64,000 bases of DNA from Mycobacterium lentiflavum (GCF_022374895.2 NZ_CP092424.2:62001-126000); one strand, 5' to 3'. Positions 33,241 to 42,618 are shown, numbered from the stretch's first letter. Translations and numbers: made by a program. The notes: a model not told the origin generated them from the sequence alone.

Positions 33241-34404
33241 CTAGCCTACCGGTGCACCCGCAATGGTGATCTTCTTGAGCTGGCCAGCGGCCTTCTGCTG
33301 CAAGTCTTTTCCGAGCGGGGCGTAGTTGACGGCGGCTACTTCATCTTGGCCACTGGATAACACCCAGGCGAAGAAGTTGACCAGTGCTTTGCCTTTGGCG
33401 GCATCGGTCTGGTTGGCATAGACCAACCCATAAGTGGTTCCCGTGATCGGGTAGGCGTTCGGGTCGGTGCCGTCAGTAAGACTGACGCGCAGATCGTCGG
33501 GGTAGGTGATGCCGTCGGTGCCCTTGGTGATGGTGGCGGTGCAGGCCTGGATGAAGTTGCCGGCCTTGTTTTTCACCTGGCCGTATTTGAGGTTTTGCTG
33601 GATGGCGTAGGCCAGCTCGACGTAGCCGAGGCCGCCCTCGGTCTGATTGACCACGCCTGACACGCCTTCGTTGCCCTTACCGCCGATGCCCACGGGCCAG
33701 GCGACCTCCTTGCCGAAGCTCTTAGCCGGTCCACCCAAAGTGTCTGCCCACGTGGGGCTTTCCTTGGTCAGGTAGTCAGTCCAGACCGCCGTGGTGCCCG
33801 ACCCGTCGGAGCGGTGCGCCACCGCGATCGGCTCGTCGGGCAGATTGGTTCCAGGGTTGAGGGTCTTGAGGGCGTCGTCGTTCCATTTGGTGATCTTGCC
33901 GGCGTAGATCTTGCCCAGGGTCTCGCCGTCGAACTTCACACCGCTGTCGATGCCCTTGATGTTGTATGCCGGGACGACCGCGCCGAGCACCAGCGGGATG
34001 TGCAGGATCGGTCCCCCTTTCGCTAGGGCGAGTTCGCTGTCTTTCATCGGGGTGTCGGATGCGCCGAAATCGACTGTCGCCGCGCTGATCTGCTGTACTC
34101 CTCCGCCGGATCCGATGGACTGGTAGGCGACCTGTACGCCGTCGGAGGTGCTGTAGTCCTTTGTCCAAATTGACATCACGGGCGCCACAAAGGTGGATCC
34201 GGCGCCCGACAGCGTGTTGGCGCCGCCGTCGAGTTTGTTGATGGGACGGGGGTAGCCGGGCTTGCCCGCGGAGCTTTGACCGCAGATTTGGCCGGCTTGC
34301 ACGGCCTGGGTGCTGTTTTGCCCGACATTGCTGGTGCTTCCGCAGCCGGCGAGTGCGCCGACGAGCAGCAAGGCGCTTGCGCGAACGAAGGTTTTGGTGA
34401 TCAT
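33241..34404 (-). CDS. pstS: Phosphate-binding lipoprotein PstS
   Basis: A 387-aa substrate-binding protein from ATG 34404. It has a lipoprotein signal with lipobox LAGC about residues 18-21, then GAGSTFVAPVMSIWTKDYST, SGGGVQQISAATVDFGASDT and HRSDGSGTTAVWTDYL, the loops that form the phosphate pocket. It delivers phosphate to PstC-PstA. The start overlaps the stop of the upstream oxidoreductase gene (ATGA). Within an ars island, this PstS may be tuned to reject arsenate; that is inference. Confidence 0.93.
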   Translation of the reverse strand: MITKTFVRASALLLVGALAGCGSTSNVGQNSTQAVQAGQICGQSSAGKPGYPRPINKLDGGANTLSGAGSTFVAPVMSIWTKDYSTSDGVQVAYQSIGSGGGVQQISAATVDFGASDTPMKDSELALAKGGPILHIPLVLGAVVPAYNIKGIDSGVKFDGETLGKIYAGKITKWNDDALKTLNPGTNLPDEPIAVAHRSDGSGTTAVWTDYLTKESPTWADTLGGPAKSFGKEVAWPVGIGGKGNEGVSGVVNQTEGGLGYVELAYAIQQNLKYGQVKNKAGNFIQACTATITKGTDGITYPDDLRVSLTDGTDPNAYPITGTTYGLVYANQTDAAKGKALVNFFAWVLSSGQDEVAAVNYAPLGKDLQQKAAGQLKKITIAGAPVG

Positions 34405-35840
34405 CGATCCTCCACTGTGAGGGCATCGCGCTGAATTTGGGCGGCGGGTTGATGTCGGAGCACCCATGTTTGAGCCGCCATTTGGGTGGCGTCCCAGGGT
34501 GATCCGAGCGGTGGGGTGTAGGACAGGTCAAGCTCACTGAGATGCTCGACGGTCATGTCGTGAAAGAGCGCGGTGGCGTAGGTGTCGACGCGTTTGGCGA
34601 TTTCGGCGCTGCGGTGCCCGACCAGCTGGGCGCCGAGAAGCTGCCCGCTGTGGTGGTCGCCGGTGATGCGGATGTGGATGGGGGTGGCGCCCGGATAGTA
34701 CGCCTTATGGTCGTCGGGACTCGATTGGCTGGTGACGGGAGTCCAGCCCTTGTCGGCGGCCACGGCTTCGTGTTCACGCAGGCCGGTGCGGGCGGCGACG
34801 AGGTCGAAGACCTTGACGACCTGGGTGCCCAGGCTGCCCGCGAAGTGGGCGTGTCCGCCGAGCGCGTTTTCGCCGGCCACGCGGCCTTGCTTGTGGGCGG
34901 TGGTGCCCAAAGGTATCCAGGTGATCCCAAGCAATCGGTGGTGGGTGTGCACGCAGTCACCGGCGGCGAAGACATCGGGCAGGTTGGTGCGCATCGTATC
35001 GTCGACCACGATGGCGCCCTTGACGCCGAGTTCGGCACCGGCATCGGCGGCGAGTTCGGTGTCGGGCCGCACTCCCACGACGACGAGGACGAAATCAACA
35101 GTCCGCGAGATGGTTTCGGTGCCGTGGGTGGCGGTGACAGTCAGGGCGCCGGTGTCGGTGCGGGTGATGGCGGAAACGGCGGTGCTGGTGAGGACCTCGA
35201 CACCGTTGCGTTGGAGTTCGGTATGCACGAGGGCGCCCAACTCGGGGTCGACGGTCGGCAGCACCTCGGGCAGCGCTTCGATCTGGGTGACCTGGATGCC
35301 GCGGGTGGTGAGGGCTTCGGCCATTTCCAGGCCGATGTAGCCGGCACCGACGATGATCGCGGTGGCGGGGTCGCGGTGTTGCAGGGAGTTCATGACGGCG
35401 AAGGTGTCGCCCATGGAGTGCAGCAGGTGCACCCCGTCGGCCGGGCCGAGTGCGCCGGGGCCGGCAAGACCGGTGATGGGTGGGCGGGTGCTGAGGGCGC
35501 CGGTGCCCACGATCAGCGCGTCGTAGGACAGCTGCTGCGGGGTGCCGGTCGAGTCGAGGATGTCGAGGGTGTGTTGTGCGACATTGATGGCGGTGGCGCG
35601 GGTGTCGGTGAGCACCCGCATGCCGGTGGCGGCCAGGTCGGCTGCGCTGCGATGGGCGAGGTTGGTCCAGTGGGTGACTTCCCCGGATACGTAATAGGGG
35701 ATGCCGCAGATGGAGAAGTTGGGGTAGGCGTCGGCCACGACCACGGTGACCTCGGTGGTGGGGTCGAGTTCACGGGCGCGTAGTGCCGCGCTGATGCCGG
35801 CATCGCTGCCGCCGATAGCGACGATATGGCGAGCTGTCAT
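34401..35840 (-). CDS. FAD/NAD(P)-dependent disulfide oxidoreductase (CoA-disulfide reductase/NADH oxidase-like)
   Basis: A 479-aa flavoprotein. It has an N-terminal FAD-binding Rossmann motif (IVAIGGSDAGISAA, where the usual third Gly is Asp), the redox cysteine in FSICGIPYYVSG (about C44) as in CoA-disulfide reductases, a second Rossmann fold for NAD(P)H (AIIVGAGYIGLEMAEAL) and the FAD motif NLPDVFAAGDCV. A dimerisation domain closes the protein. It is encoded between two pstS genes and overlaps the first, so it is regulated with the phosphate/arsenic set. It may regenerate thiols used in arsenate reduction; the true substrate is not known. Confidence 0.87.
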   Translation of the reverse strand: MTARHIVAIGGSDAGISAALRARELDPTTEVTVVVADAYPNFSICGIPYYVSGEVTHWTNLAHRSAADLAATGMRVLTDTRATAINVAQHTLDILDSTGTPQQLSYDALIVGTGALSTRPPITGLAGPGALGPADGVHLLHSMGDTFAVMNSLQHRDPATAIIVGAGYIGLEMAEALTTRGIQVTQIEALPEVLPTVDPELGALVHTELQRNGVEVLTSTAVSAITRTDTGALTVTATHGTETISRTVDFVLVVVGVRPDTELAADAGAELGVKGAIVVDDTMRTNLPDVFAAGDCVHTHHRLLGITWIPLGTTAHKQGRVAGENALGGHAHFAGSLGTQVVKVFDLVAARTGLREHEAVAADKGWTPVTSQSSPDDHKAYYPGATPIHIRITGDHHSGQLLGAQLVGHRSAEIAKRVDTYATALFHDMTVEHLSELDLSYTPPLGSPWDATQMAAQTWVLRHQPAAQIQRDALTVEDR

Positions 35841-35923
35841 GCGGGGGTTGGCTCCTGATGTGGTCTGGGTGTTGCGTTGGTGGTGCGGCGCTGCGCCACT
35901 GGATCTGGGGTGAGGGTGGCGGT

Positions 35924-37024
35924 TTAGCTGATGGCGTTGACGGCGCTGAGCACTTTGGACTGGAACTGGTTGGGCAACGGGAAGTATCCGTAGTCGTCGA
36001 GGTCGGCCTGGCCGGGCCCGAGGGTGGACTGCAGGAACGCTCGTACTGCCGGGGCCGTTTGTGGGTCAGCGTATTTCGAGCAGACCAGTTCGTAGGTGGC
36101 CAGCATGATCGGGTAGATGCCGGGCTGGGTGGGCTTGTAGACCGCCGACATGTTCAGTACCAGGTCGTTGCCTTGGCCTGTGATGGTGGTGCCGGCGATC
36201 GCCTTAGCGACGGTGTCGTTGTTGATGGCGACTGGGTCCGGACCGGCCGAGGTCACGATCCTGGCGCCGAACAGCCGCTGGGCTTGGGCGAACGAATACT
36301 CGTTATAGCTGACCGCGCCCTCGGTGTCTTTGACCATGGCTGAGGTGCCCTCGTTGCCCGGGGCGCCCTGGCCCACCCCGCCGTTGAAGACCTTGCCGGT
36401 GCCCTTGCCCCAGGCAGCGCCCGCGGCGGCGTCGAGGTAGCGCTGGAAATTGTCGGTGGTGCCCGAGGCGTCGCTGCGGTACACCACGTGGATGGGTTCG
36501 GGCGGCATCTCCTCGCCGTTGAGCGCCTTGATCGCCGGGTCGTCCCAGCGGGTGATCTGGCCGTTGAAGATTTTGGCCACGGTCGGGGCGTCCAGCACGA
36601 GCCTGTCCACCACGTTGAGGTTGTATGTGATCGCCAAGGGGCCGAACACCACCGGCAGATTCCAGGCATCCGAGCCGCACCGCTGCTTGGCCGTGGCGTA
36701 CTCGTCTCCGGCCAGCGGGGAGTCAGAACCACCCAGATCGGTTTGGCCGGACAAGAATTCACGCACCCCGGCACCTGAGCCGTTGGAGGTGTAGGCCAGT
36801 GTCTGCCCGGGGCAAGCCTTTTCGTAGGCTTTGATGAATCGGGTCATGGCATTGGCCTGGGCGCTCGAGCCACTGGCCTTCAACGTCTGCTTGCCGCCGC
36901 ATTGCACTTTCACCGCGGTGGCGTAGCTGGGAGCGACCTTATCCTTGGCGCATGCCGAAGACGTCAGCGCCGTGACCGTCAGCACGCTCAGGGCCACCGC
37001 AGTCAGCCTGAATGGAGTCCGCAT
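35924..37024 (-). CDS. pstS: Second phosphate-binding lipoprotein PstS
   Basis: A 366-aa binding protein from ATG 37024 with a lipoprotein signal (lipobox SSAC near residue 25). Pocket motifs include LKASGSSAQANAMTRFIKAY, TDLGGSDSPLAG and YRSDASGTTDNFQRYL. It is only distantly similar to the first PstS, so the two may differ in ligand range. It lies upstream of the oxidoreductase gene on the same strand, separated by about 80 bases. Confidence 0.92.
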   Translation of the reverse strand: MRTPFRLTAVALSVLTVTALTSSACAKDKVAPSYATAVKVQCGGKQTLKASGSSAQANAMTRFIKAYEKACPGQTLAYTSNGSGAGVREFLSGQTDLGGSDSPLAGDEYATAKQRCGSDAWNLPVVFGPLAITYNLNVVDRLVLDAPTVAKIFNGQITRWDDPAIKALNGEEMPPEPIHVVYRSDASGTTDNFQRYLDAAAGAAWGKGTGKVFNGGVGQGAPGNEGTSAMVKDTEGAVSYNEYSFAQAQRLFGARIVTSAGPDPVAINNDTVAKAIAGTTITGQGNDLVLNMSAVYKPTQPGIYPIMLATYELVCSKYADPQTAPAVRAFLQSTLGPGQADLDDYGYFPLPNQFQSKVLSAVNAIS

Positions 37025-37101
37025 CGTTGGTACCTCCGGTCGTGGGTGCAGGGAGCCGTACGCGAATGAGGTTGGGACAGAGCTGGTGTGGCGTGCGGTT
37101 G

Positions 37102-37782
37102 CTAGTGGGGGTCGTGCAGGGTGGGGGCCAGGTGATCGATGCGTATGGTCAACTCATCGAGGACGCGGTCGAAGTCGCCGGCGCGGCCGCTGCGCACGGG
37201 GTCAGGGATCGACCAGTGCAGGCGCTTGCCGTCGGGGGGTAGTTCTTCGTGGGCGTTGTCGCAGACGGCGATGACCACGTCAGTCGGCTTGACCACATCG
37301 TCGAGGTGGCGCGGGGCGTCTGGCTTCATGGGCAGCTTGCGGCGCGCTGCTGCGGCCAGGGCTTTCGGGTGTACTGCAGCGGCGGGATGCGTCCCGGCCG
37401 AGGTCGCCGGTAGCGCGCTGCGTCGATTCCACACCGCGACCGCCAACTGGCTGCGCGCCGAATTCTGGGTGCACACAAACACCACCCGGGCTGCATCTGC
37501 TGCCTTCGAGGGCACCAGCAGATTTAGCGAGGCGGGGATCAACTGCAGATAGCTACGCCGGCGATCTCCTTCGGAACGGACGCGGCGCACGATGCCCGCT
37601 CCTTCGAGGACCCCCAGGTGGTGGGCGATCAAACTTGACGACATCGACAGCGCGGCTTGCAGCTCCGACGGCGAGGCATCGGCGAGCATCAACCGGTCGA
37701 CGATCACCAGCCGACCAGGATCAGCCAGGGCCGCATGGACCTGCACCCGCCGCGCCGCATCCGCAGATAACTCAATATTCAT
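37102..37782 (-). CDS. ArsR repressor - arsenate reductase (ArsC) fusion
   Basis: A 226-aa two-domain protein. Residues 1-90 are an ArsR winged helix (ALADPGRLVIVDRLML ... MSSSLIAHHLGVLEGAGIVR). Residues about 95-226 are a low-molecular-weight phosphatase-type arsenate reductase with the active loop FVCTQNSARSQLA (Cys-x5-Arg-Ser) and a downstream IPDPVRSG loop carrying the Asp. Such fusions occur in actinobacteria and link arsenic sensing with reduction to arsenite. It is the first gene of the minus-strand pst/oxidoreductase cluster and may control it. The promoter has the AT-rich stretch TCAATTAGTACTGAGCTA near 37789-37806. Confidence 0.9.
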   Translation of the reverse strand: MNIELSADAARRVQVHAALADPGRLVIVDRLMLADASPSELQAALSMSSSLIAHHLGVLEGAGIVRRVRSEGDRRRSYLQLIPASLNLLVPSKAADAARVVFVCTQNSARSQLAVAVWNRRSALPATSAGTHPAAAVHPKALAAAARRKLPMKPDAPRHLDDVVKPTDVVIAVCDNAHEELPPDGKRLHWSIPDPVRSGRAGDFDRVLDELTIRIDHLAPTLHDPH

Positions 37783-37948
37783 TGACTCAATTAGTACTGA
37801 GCTATCTATGCCGGGTCAAGTCCTGACCCGAGAATGGTTGGTCGCGTCGGTTGTCGTTCACCGGCAGGACGGTGGTCGTTCAGCGAGCCACGCGGCTAAC
37901 CCGGCATTTTCTTGTTAGATGTCGCGCCGCAAGACGAACGGTGCGAAA

Positions 37949-38308
37949 TCAGCTGCAGCAGTTGGGATCGAGCACCGCACACAAGGCGAGCAGGGCATCC
38001 CGATGGGGGCGGTGATAGACACTCATGCCTCGGCGATCCGATTCAATCAGTCCCGCCTTGCGAAGTTGACCCAGGTGGTGACTGACGGTCGACTCCGAAA
38101 GCCCCAACACCGCAGCGAGCTCGCCGGTGTTCTCCTCGCCGGCAGATGAGTTGAACAACAACGACATGATCTTGACTCGCGCGGGGTCGGCCAGCGCCTT
38201 GAGGCGTAGAGCAACCCGCAGGGCGTCGTCATCGCTCATGGGCCCCGCGGCCAGCGGTGGGCAGCATGCCGGCGCGCTGATATCGACCACGGGCAGTGTT
38301 CTCGGCAC
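37949..38308 (-). CDS. arsR: ArsR-family arsenic/metal repressor
   Basis: A 119-aa winged-helix repressor (KALADPARVKIMSLLF ... ENTGELAAVLGLSESTVSHHL). Cysteine pairs lie near the N-terminus (APACCPP) and at the C-terminus (DPNCCS), fitting metalloid sites of the actinobacterial type rather than the CxC of E. coli ArsR. It is divergent from cadI; the gap holds a 10-base inverted repeat that should be its operator. A C-terminal fossil of a close relative lies at 31041-31130. Confidence 0.92.
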   Translation of the reverse strand: MPRTLPVVDISAPACCPPLAAGPMSDDDALRVALRLKALADPARVKIMSLLFNSSAGEENTGELAAVLGLSESTVSHHLGQLRKAGLIESDRRGMSVYHRPHRDALLALCAVLDPNCCS

Positions 38309-38332
38309 TCAACCATTCTGCCACAGTGGTTT

Positions 38333-38388
38333 GACATATATCACAAAGGTGGGCATGCTCAGGGTGTCCGACTATTTCGATATATGTC
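38333..38388. promoter_or_regulatory. Inverted-repeat operator pair between arsR and cadI
   Basis: GACATATATC at 38333-38342 and its exact reverse complement GATATATGTC at 38379-38388 flank the intergenic region of the divergent arsR and cadI genes. They are AT-rich islands in GC-rich DNA, as expected for an ArsR dimer covering both promoters. Confidence 0.65.
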
Positions 38389-38412
38389 TTACAGGTATGG
38401 AGGTCTGTTCTG

Positions 38413-38898
38413 ATGTCCCGTGTCCAACTTGCCCTCAACGTCGACAACCTCGAGGAGGCCATCACGTTCTACTCCACGCTGTTCAACACCGAGCCGGCCA
38501 AACGCAAGCCCGGCTACGCCAATTTCGCCGTCGCCGAACCCCCGCTCAAGCTGGTGCTGTTGGAGAATCCCGGCAAGGGCGGCACGCTCAACCACCTGGG
38601 GGTGGAAGTTCAGTCAAGCGAGACGGTGCATCAGGAGATTGCCCGCTTGCAGGGCGAGGGCATGTTCACCGACGAGGAGATCGGAACGACGTGCTGCTTT
38701 GCCACCCAAGACAAGGTCTGGGTGACCGGACCGGGCGGGGAGAAGTGGGAGGTCTACACGGTGTTGACCGATTCCGACACCTTCGGGACCAGTCCCCAGC
38801 ATGCGGAAGGCGGCACCGCCGAAGGTGGCGTCTGCTGCGCCGGTGCGGCCTCCGACGCGGCGGACTCGGCCACCACCCGCGCGACATCGTGCTGCTGA
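38413..38898 (+). CDS. cadI: CadI/ArsI-type dioxygenase (vicinal oxygen chelate fold)
   Basis: A 161-aa VOC-fold protein: SRVQLALNVDNLEEAITFYS at the N-terminus, GGTLNHLGVEV with the metal His and GGEKWEVYTV with the metal Glu. The IGTTCCFATQDKVWV stretch carries the vicinal cysteine pair of ArsI C-As lyases, which remove methyl or aryl groups from trivalent organoarsenicals; mycobacterial CadI is the cadmium-induced relative. A Cys-rich tail (GGVCCAGAAS ... TSCC) extends beyond the fold. GGAGG at 38399-38403 is the ribosome site. It is divergent from arsR and probably repressed by it. Confidence 0.9.
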   Translation: MSRVQLALNVDNLEEAITFYSTLFNTEPAKRKPGYANFAVAEPPLKLVLLENPGKGGTLNHLGVEVQSSETVHQEIARLQGEGMFTDEEIGTTCCFATQDKVWVTGPGGEKWEVYTVLTDSDTFGTSPQHAEGGTAEGGVCCAGAASDAADSATTRATSCC

Positions 38899-39044
38899 TC
38901 AAATAGATTGCGCGCTCGAACGGTTGCGTATCCATCAGTGCCGATGCGCAACCGTCGAACACCGTCGAATCGACCCGGCGTGGTCAGGCCGTGGCGGCCC
39001 CGTCGGCGCACGGCGCTATGGCCAGCCAAAGAGGAGCGCAGTCC

Positions 39045-40262
39045 ATGGGACCGAGTGAACGCGGACTGCGTTGGGCGCTCGTCACACTGTGCCTGACGCA
39101 GATAACGAGCTGGGGCGTCTTGTACTACGCCTTTTCGGTGTTGTCGGTGCGGATCGCTGACCAAACTGGATGGTCACGGCCAGCCGTTACCGCCGCTTTT
39201 TCCGGCGCGTTAGTCACCTCGGCGCTGGTGGGCATCATGGTGGGCCGGTGGTTGGATCGACACGGCCCGCATGGCGTCATGACGGTCGGCGCGGTGATCG
39301 GCCCATTGGCCGTTGGGGGTGTTGCGCTGGCCCCGACGTTTGCGTGGTTTGTGGCCGCGTGGGTTGCAGCGGGATTGGCTATGGGCGCAGTCCTGTATCC
39401 GCCCGCATTCGCGGCGCTGACGCGCTGGTTCGGCGCACGCCACATGGGCGCCTTGACCATTCTCACGCTTGCCGCTGGACTGTCGAGCACCGTGTTTGCG
39501 CCGCTCACTGCCACCCTGGCCGCGCGGTTCGATTGGCGCACAACCTATCTCGTGCTTGCAGGACTGTTGGCAATCGTCACCATCCCGGCGCACTTCTTTG
39601 GCCTGCGCCAGCCATGGCCTCCCCCGTCCGGTGTACACATCACCGACCCGCCTAGCCGAATTGCGCAGAGCCGCTCGTTTTTTGCCCTGGCGGTCGCGCT
39701 CACGTTGGGTGCCTGCGCCTCCTATGCGGTCATCGTCAATCTGGTGCCGTTGATGGGTGAGCGTGGCATCGACGCGCGAGGGGCAGCTGCTGCGCTCAGC
39801 ATGGGTGGCATCGGCCAAGTCCTCGGCCGACTGGGCTACCGGACGCTGGTCGCCCGCGTCGGGGTACGAGCACGCATCGCGGTGATTCTCGCCGGCGTGG
39901 CGTCGACAACCGCGCTGCTCGGAGTTTTCCGTTCGGTGGCAGCGCTGATCATCGTGGCGGTTCTCGCTGGCTTCGCCCGCGGCATCATGACACTCCTGCA
40001 AGCGACCGCCATCACCGAACGTTGGGGTCCGGCCCATTACGGACACCTCAACGGGCTGCTGTCCGCACCCATCACCGTGGCCACCGCGATCAGCCCGTGG
40101 ATCGGTTCCGCCCTAGCCAGCGAGCTCGGCGGATACGCCCCGATGTTCCTGGCACTCGGCGCCTTCGGTGCTGCGGCAGTCGTCATCAGCGTGACCAGCG
40201 TTCCCGCCCGGCCTCCAGCCAACGACCCGCTGCACCTGTCGACGATTGCACACACCAAGTGA
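39045..40262 (+). CDS. MFS-family efflux permease of the arsenic island
   Basis: A 405-aa membrane protein with about 12 helices. The ATG at 39045 has GAGGAG nine bases upstream; the open frame extends to 38991. MFS loop 2-3 is visible as GRWLDRHGPHGVMTVGAV. It follows cadI by about 145 bases and precedes the arsR-acr3 pair, so export of an arsenic compound (as ArsK- or ArsJ-type permeases do) is likely but not shown by sequence alone. No gapdh is beside it, which argues against ArsJ. Confidence 0.8.
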   Translation: MGPSERGLRWALVTLCLTQITSWGVLYYAFSVLSVRIADQTGWSRPAVTAAFSGALVTSALVGIMVGRWLDRHGPHGVMTVGAVIGPLAVGGVALAPTFAWFVAAWVAAGLAMGAVLYPPAFAALTRWFGARHMGALTILTLAAGLSSTVFAPLTATLAARFDWRTTYLVLAGLLAIVTIPAHFFGLRQPWPPPSGVHITDPPSRIAQSRSFFALAVALTLGACASYAVIVNLVPLMGERGIDARGAAAALSMGGIGQVLGRLGYRTLVARVGVRARIAVILAGVASTTALLGVFRSVAALIIVAVLAGFARGIMTLLQATAITERWGPAHYGHLNGLLSAPITVATAISPWIGSALASELGGYAPMFLALGAFGAAAVVISVTSVPARPPANDPLHLSTIAHTK

Positions 40263-40323
40263 GACGGCGCGCCCGCGACCCCAACAGGTCCGCCGCGCAA
40301 TGATCCACCGGCCGAGGTTGCAT

Positions 40324-40343
40324 TTGATATCGATATATATCAA
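40324..40343. promoter_or_regulatory. AT-rich dyad before the second arsR
   Basis: TTGATAT at 40324-40330 and ATATCAA at 40337-40343 are exact inverted arms around an AT-rich centre, ten bases before the arsR GTG. This is the place and form of an ArsR/SmtB operator. Confidence 0.65.
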
Positions 40344-40352
40344 TATTGATGA

Positions 40353-40730
40353 GTGTCTAAATCGAGTCAGGCGCTCACGGACGTGTCCCCGTGCGCATAC
40401 GCACCTGTTGTTGTTGAACCCCTCTCGGCGGAGGCGGCCACCGACATCGCCGCCAAGCTCAAGGCGTTGGCAGATCCGGTCCGACTGCGACTATTCAGCA
40501 TGGTGGCCAGCCGCGCGGGCGGCGAGGCATGCGTTTGCGACATTTCCGAAGGCTTCGATGTCACCCAACCGACCATCTCGCATCACCTCAAGGTCCTCAA
40601 GGACGCGGGCTTATTGACCTCCCAGCGCCGCGCCTCCTGGGTGTACTACTCGGTAGTGCCAGAGGCGTTAGCGACCTTGTCGACAGTACTCAGAGCAGTC
40701 GACGCTTCCACCGCGGAGGCATCGGCATGA
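40353..40730 (+). CDS. arsR: ArsR repressor of the acr3 operon
   Basis: A 125-aa ArsR protein starting at GTG 40353. The helix-turn-helix (GFDVTQPTISHHLKVLKDAG) and the arsenite-binding sequence EACVCDI, the classic C-x-C in the recognition-helix region, are clear. It should leave DNA on binding As(III) or Sb(III). Its stop overlaps the acr3 start (ATGA), so the pump is co-translated and the pair is induced together. Confidence 0.94.
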   Translation: MSKSSQALTDVSPCAYAPVVVEPLSAEAATDIAAKLKALADPVRLRLFSMVASRAGGEACVCDISEGFDVTQPTISHHLKVLKDAGLLTSQRRASWVYYSVVPEALATLSTVLRAVDASTAEASA

Positions 40731-41827
40731 CCGCCACCCAGCCAGACGCCCACCCCGCCGTTGTCGAAAAGCTTTCGCTGCTCGATAGATTCCTGCCCGT
40801 CTGGATTGGCATCGCGATGGCCGCGGGCCTGCTGCTAGGCCGGCAAATACCCGGCCTCAATACCGCGCTCGAGCGCGTGCAGGTCGATGGCATCTCCCTG
40901 CCCATCGCACTTGGCCTGTTGGTCATGATGTATCCGGTACTGGCCAAAGTCCGCTACGACCGACTGGACTCGGTGACGGGCGATCGGCGGCTACTGCTCA
41001 GCTCCCTGGTGTTGAACTGGATACTCGGTCCCGCCGTGATGTTCGCGCTGGCCTGGCTGCTGCTACCCGATCTGCCCGAATACCGGACCGGGCTGATCAT
41101 CGTCGGTCTAGCGAGATGCATTGCGATGGTTATCATCTGGAACGACCTCGCCTGCGGTGACCGCGAAGCCGCCGCCGTCCTGGTTGCGTTGAACTCGGTA
41201 TTCCAAGTCGCGATGTTCGCGGTGCTGGGTTGGTTCTATCTGTCAGTGCTGCCGGGTTGGCTGGGCCTGCCACAGAGTGCAATCAGCACCTCGCCGTGGC
41301 AGATCGCCAAGTCGGTGCTGATATTTCTGGGAATCCCCCTGCTGGCCGGGTATCTGTCGCGGCGCTTCGGAGAAAAGGCCCGGGGCCGAACCTGGTACGA
41401 GAGCAAGTTTCTACCCGTGGTTGGTCCTTGGGCGCTGTACGGATTGCTCTTCACCATCGTGATCCTCTTCGCCTTACAAGGCGACCAAATCACCAACCGG
41501 CCATTCGATGTCGCCAGAATCGCGCTGCCGCTGCTGGCCTATTTCGCCATCATGTGGGGCGGCGGATACCTGTTGGGCGCGACACTCAGACTGGGCTATC
41601 AACGCACAACCACACTGGCTTTTACCGCTGCTGGCAACAACTTTGAACTCGCGATCGCAGTCGCCATCGCGACTTATGGAGCTACCTCCGGGCAAGCTCT
41701 CGCCGGGGTGGTCGGCCCGCTCATCGAAGTACCAGTCCTTGTCGCCCTGGTTTACGTCTCGCTAGCACTGCGACGCTACTTCGCCTCAGATACCAGGAAA
41801 TCTGCGACGGCCATGAGGACACCATGA
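40727..41827 (+). CDS. acr3: Arsenite efflux permease Acr3
   Basis: A 366-aa membrane protein with ten helices. The essential thiol is in GLARCIAMVIIWNDLACGD, the fourth-helix motif of Acr3; the C-terminal repeat has TTLAFTAAGNNFELAIAVAI, another conserved stretch with Asn-Asn-Phe-Glu. It exports arsenite using the proton gradient. It is directly coupled to arsR by a four-base overlap. Confidence 0.95.
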   Translation: MTATQPDAHPAVVEKLSLLDRFLPVWIGIAMAAGLLLGRQIPGLNTALERVQVDGISLPIALGLLVMMYPVLAKVRYDRLDSVTGDRRLLLSSLVLNWILGPAVMFALAWLLLPDLPEYRTGLIIVGLARCIAMVIIWNDLACGDREAAAVLVALNSVFQVAMFAVLGWFYLSVLPGWLGLPQSAISTSPWQIAKSVLIFLGIPLLAGYLSRRFGEKARGRTWYESKFLPVVGPWALYGLLFTIVILFALQGDQITNRPFDVARIALPLLAYFAIMWGGGYLLGATLRLGYQRTTTLAFTAAGNNFELAIAVAIATYGATSGQALAGVVGPLIEVPVLVALVYVSLALRRYFASDTRKSATAMRTP

Positions 41828-41919
41828 CCGGCCGCCGCCTGTCACCGATCGCGCTGTGCGCTCACAGGTGTATCGGACCCATTGCCCCCTGCTGCTGTCC
41901 GTCGACCACGCGTCCGCGC

Positions 41920-42618
41920 TCAGTCTCCGCAACACTCGCAAGCATGTTGGGAGGCAGCGACCTTCGCATTGACGGGTGCTGGGCAGCAGGTTTCGCCTTT
42001 CCAGGCGTTGATGCCTTCTTTGGTGGCGATGACGGCGATGACCAGTGCGGCGATGGGGTCGGCCCAGGACCAGCCGAAGATGCCGTTGAGAAGAAGCCCG
42101 ACCAGTAGGACTGCGGATAGGTAGGTGCACAGCAGGGTTTGCTTCGAGTCGGCGACAGCGGAGAGCGACCCGAGTTCTCGTCCGGCGCGGCGCTGCGCCC
42201 ACGACAGGGTGGGCATGACAGCCAGGCTGACCGCGGCCAGGGTGATCCCGACCGCGGAGTGCTGCGCTTCGCCGATCCCCAGCAGTGACCTGGCGGCGTC
42301 GATGGTGACGTAAAGGGCCAGACCGAAGAAGGAGAACGCAATGATCCGCAGTGCGACCCTTTCGCGGGATTCGGGGTCCTTCCCGGCGAACTGCCAGGCG
42401 ACCGCCGCCGCGGACGACACCTCGATGACAGAGTCCAAGCCGAAGCCGATCAACGCGCTAGACGACACCCGTGCACCTTCGGTGAGCGCGATGACGGCTT
42501 CGAGGACGTTGTAGGTGATGGTGGCGGCGACGAAGAACTGAATCCTGCGCGACAGGAGTCGGCGACGTTCCGCGGTCAGCGTCGGCCGAAGTCCGGGGAA
42601 GCCGAGTTCGGAGGCCAT
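41920..42618 (-). CDS. Cation diffusion facilitator-like metal transporter
   Basis: A 232-aa membrane protein from ATG 42618 with about six helices. The second helix carries LIGFGLDSVIEVSSAAAV and the fifth TYLSAVLLVGLLLNGIFGW then ADPIAALVIAV, giving the paired Asp sites of CDF proteins in helices 2 and 5. It lacks the usual long cytoplasmic domain and ends in a Cys-rich tail (ETCCPAP ... HACECCGD) that may bind a soft metal. Its start overlaps the stop of the CmtR-type repressor (TGATG), so the two form an operon. Confidence 0.87.
   Translation of the reverse strand: MASELGFPGLRPTLTAERRRLLSRRIQFFVAATITYNVLEAVIALTEGARVSSSALIGFGLDSVIEVSSAAAVAWQFAGKDPESRERVALRIIAFSFFGLALYVTIDAARSLLGIGEAQHSAVGITLAAVSLAVMPTLSWAQRRAGRELGSLSAVADSKQTLLCTYLSAVLLVGLLLNGIFGWSWADPIAALVIAVIATKEGINAWKGETCCPAPVNAKVAASQHACECCGD

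Noticed and set aside
34542..35783. 413-residue plus-strand open frame
   Set aside because: Antisense to the FAD oxidoreductase gene; very Gly-rich, low-complexity product caused by high GC at third positions.
39045..40262. Naming the MFS permease arsJ
   Set aside because: ArsJ acts with an adjacent gapdh, which is missing here; the sequence alone does not separate ArsJ, ArsK or other MFS exporters.
41824..42108. Possible small gene directly coupled to acr3 (ATGA)
   Set aside because: The first residues look plausible but most of the frame is antisense to the CDF transporter and Gly/Asp-rich; no arsenic-related family matches.
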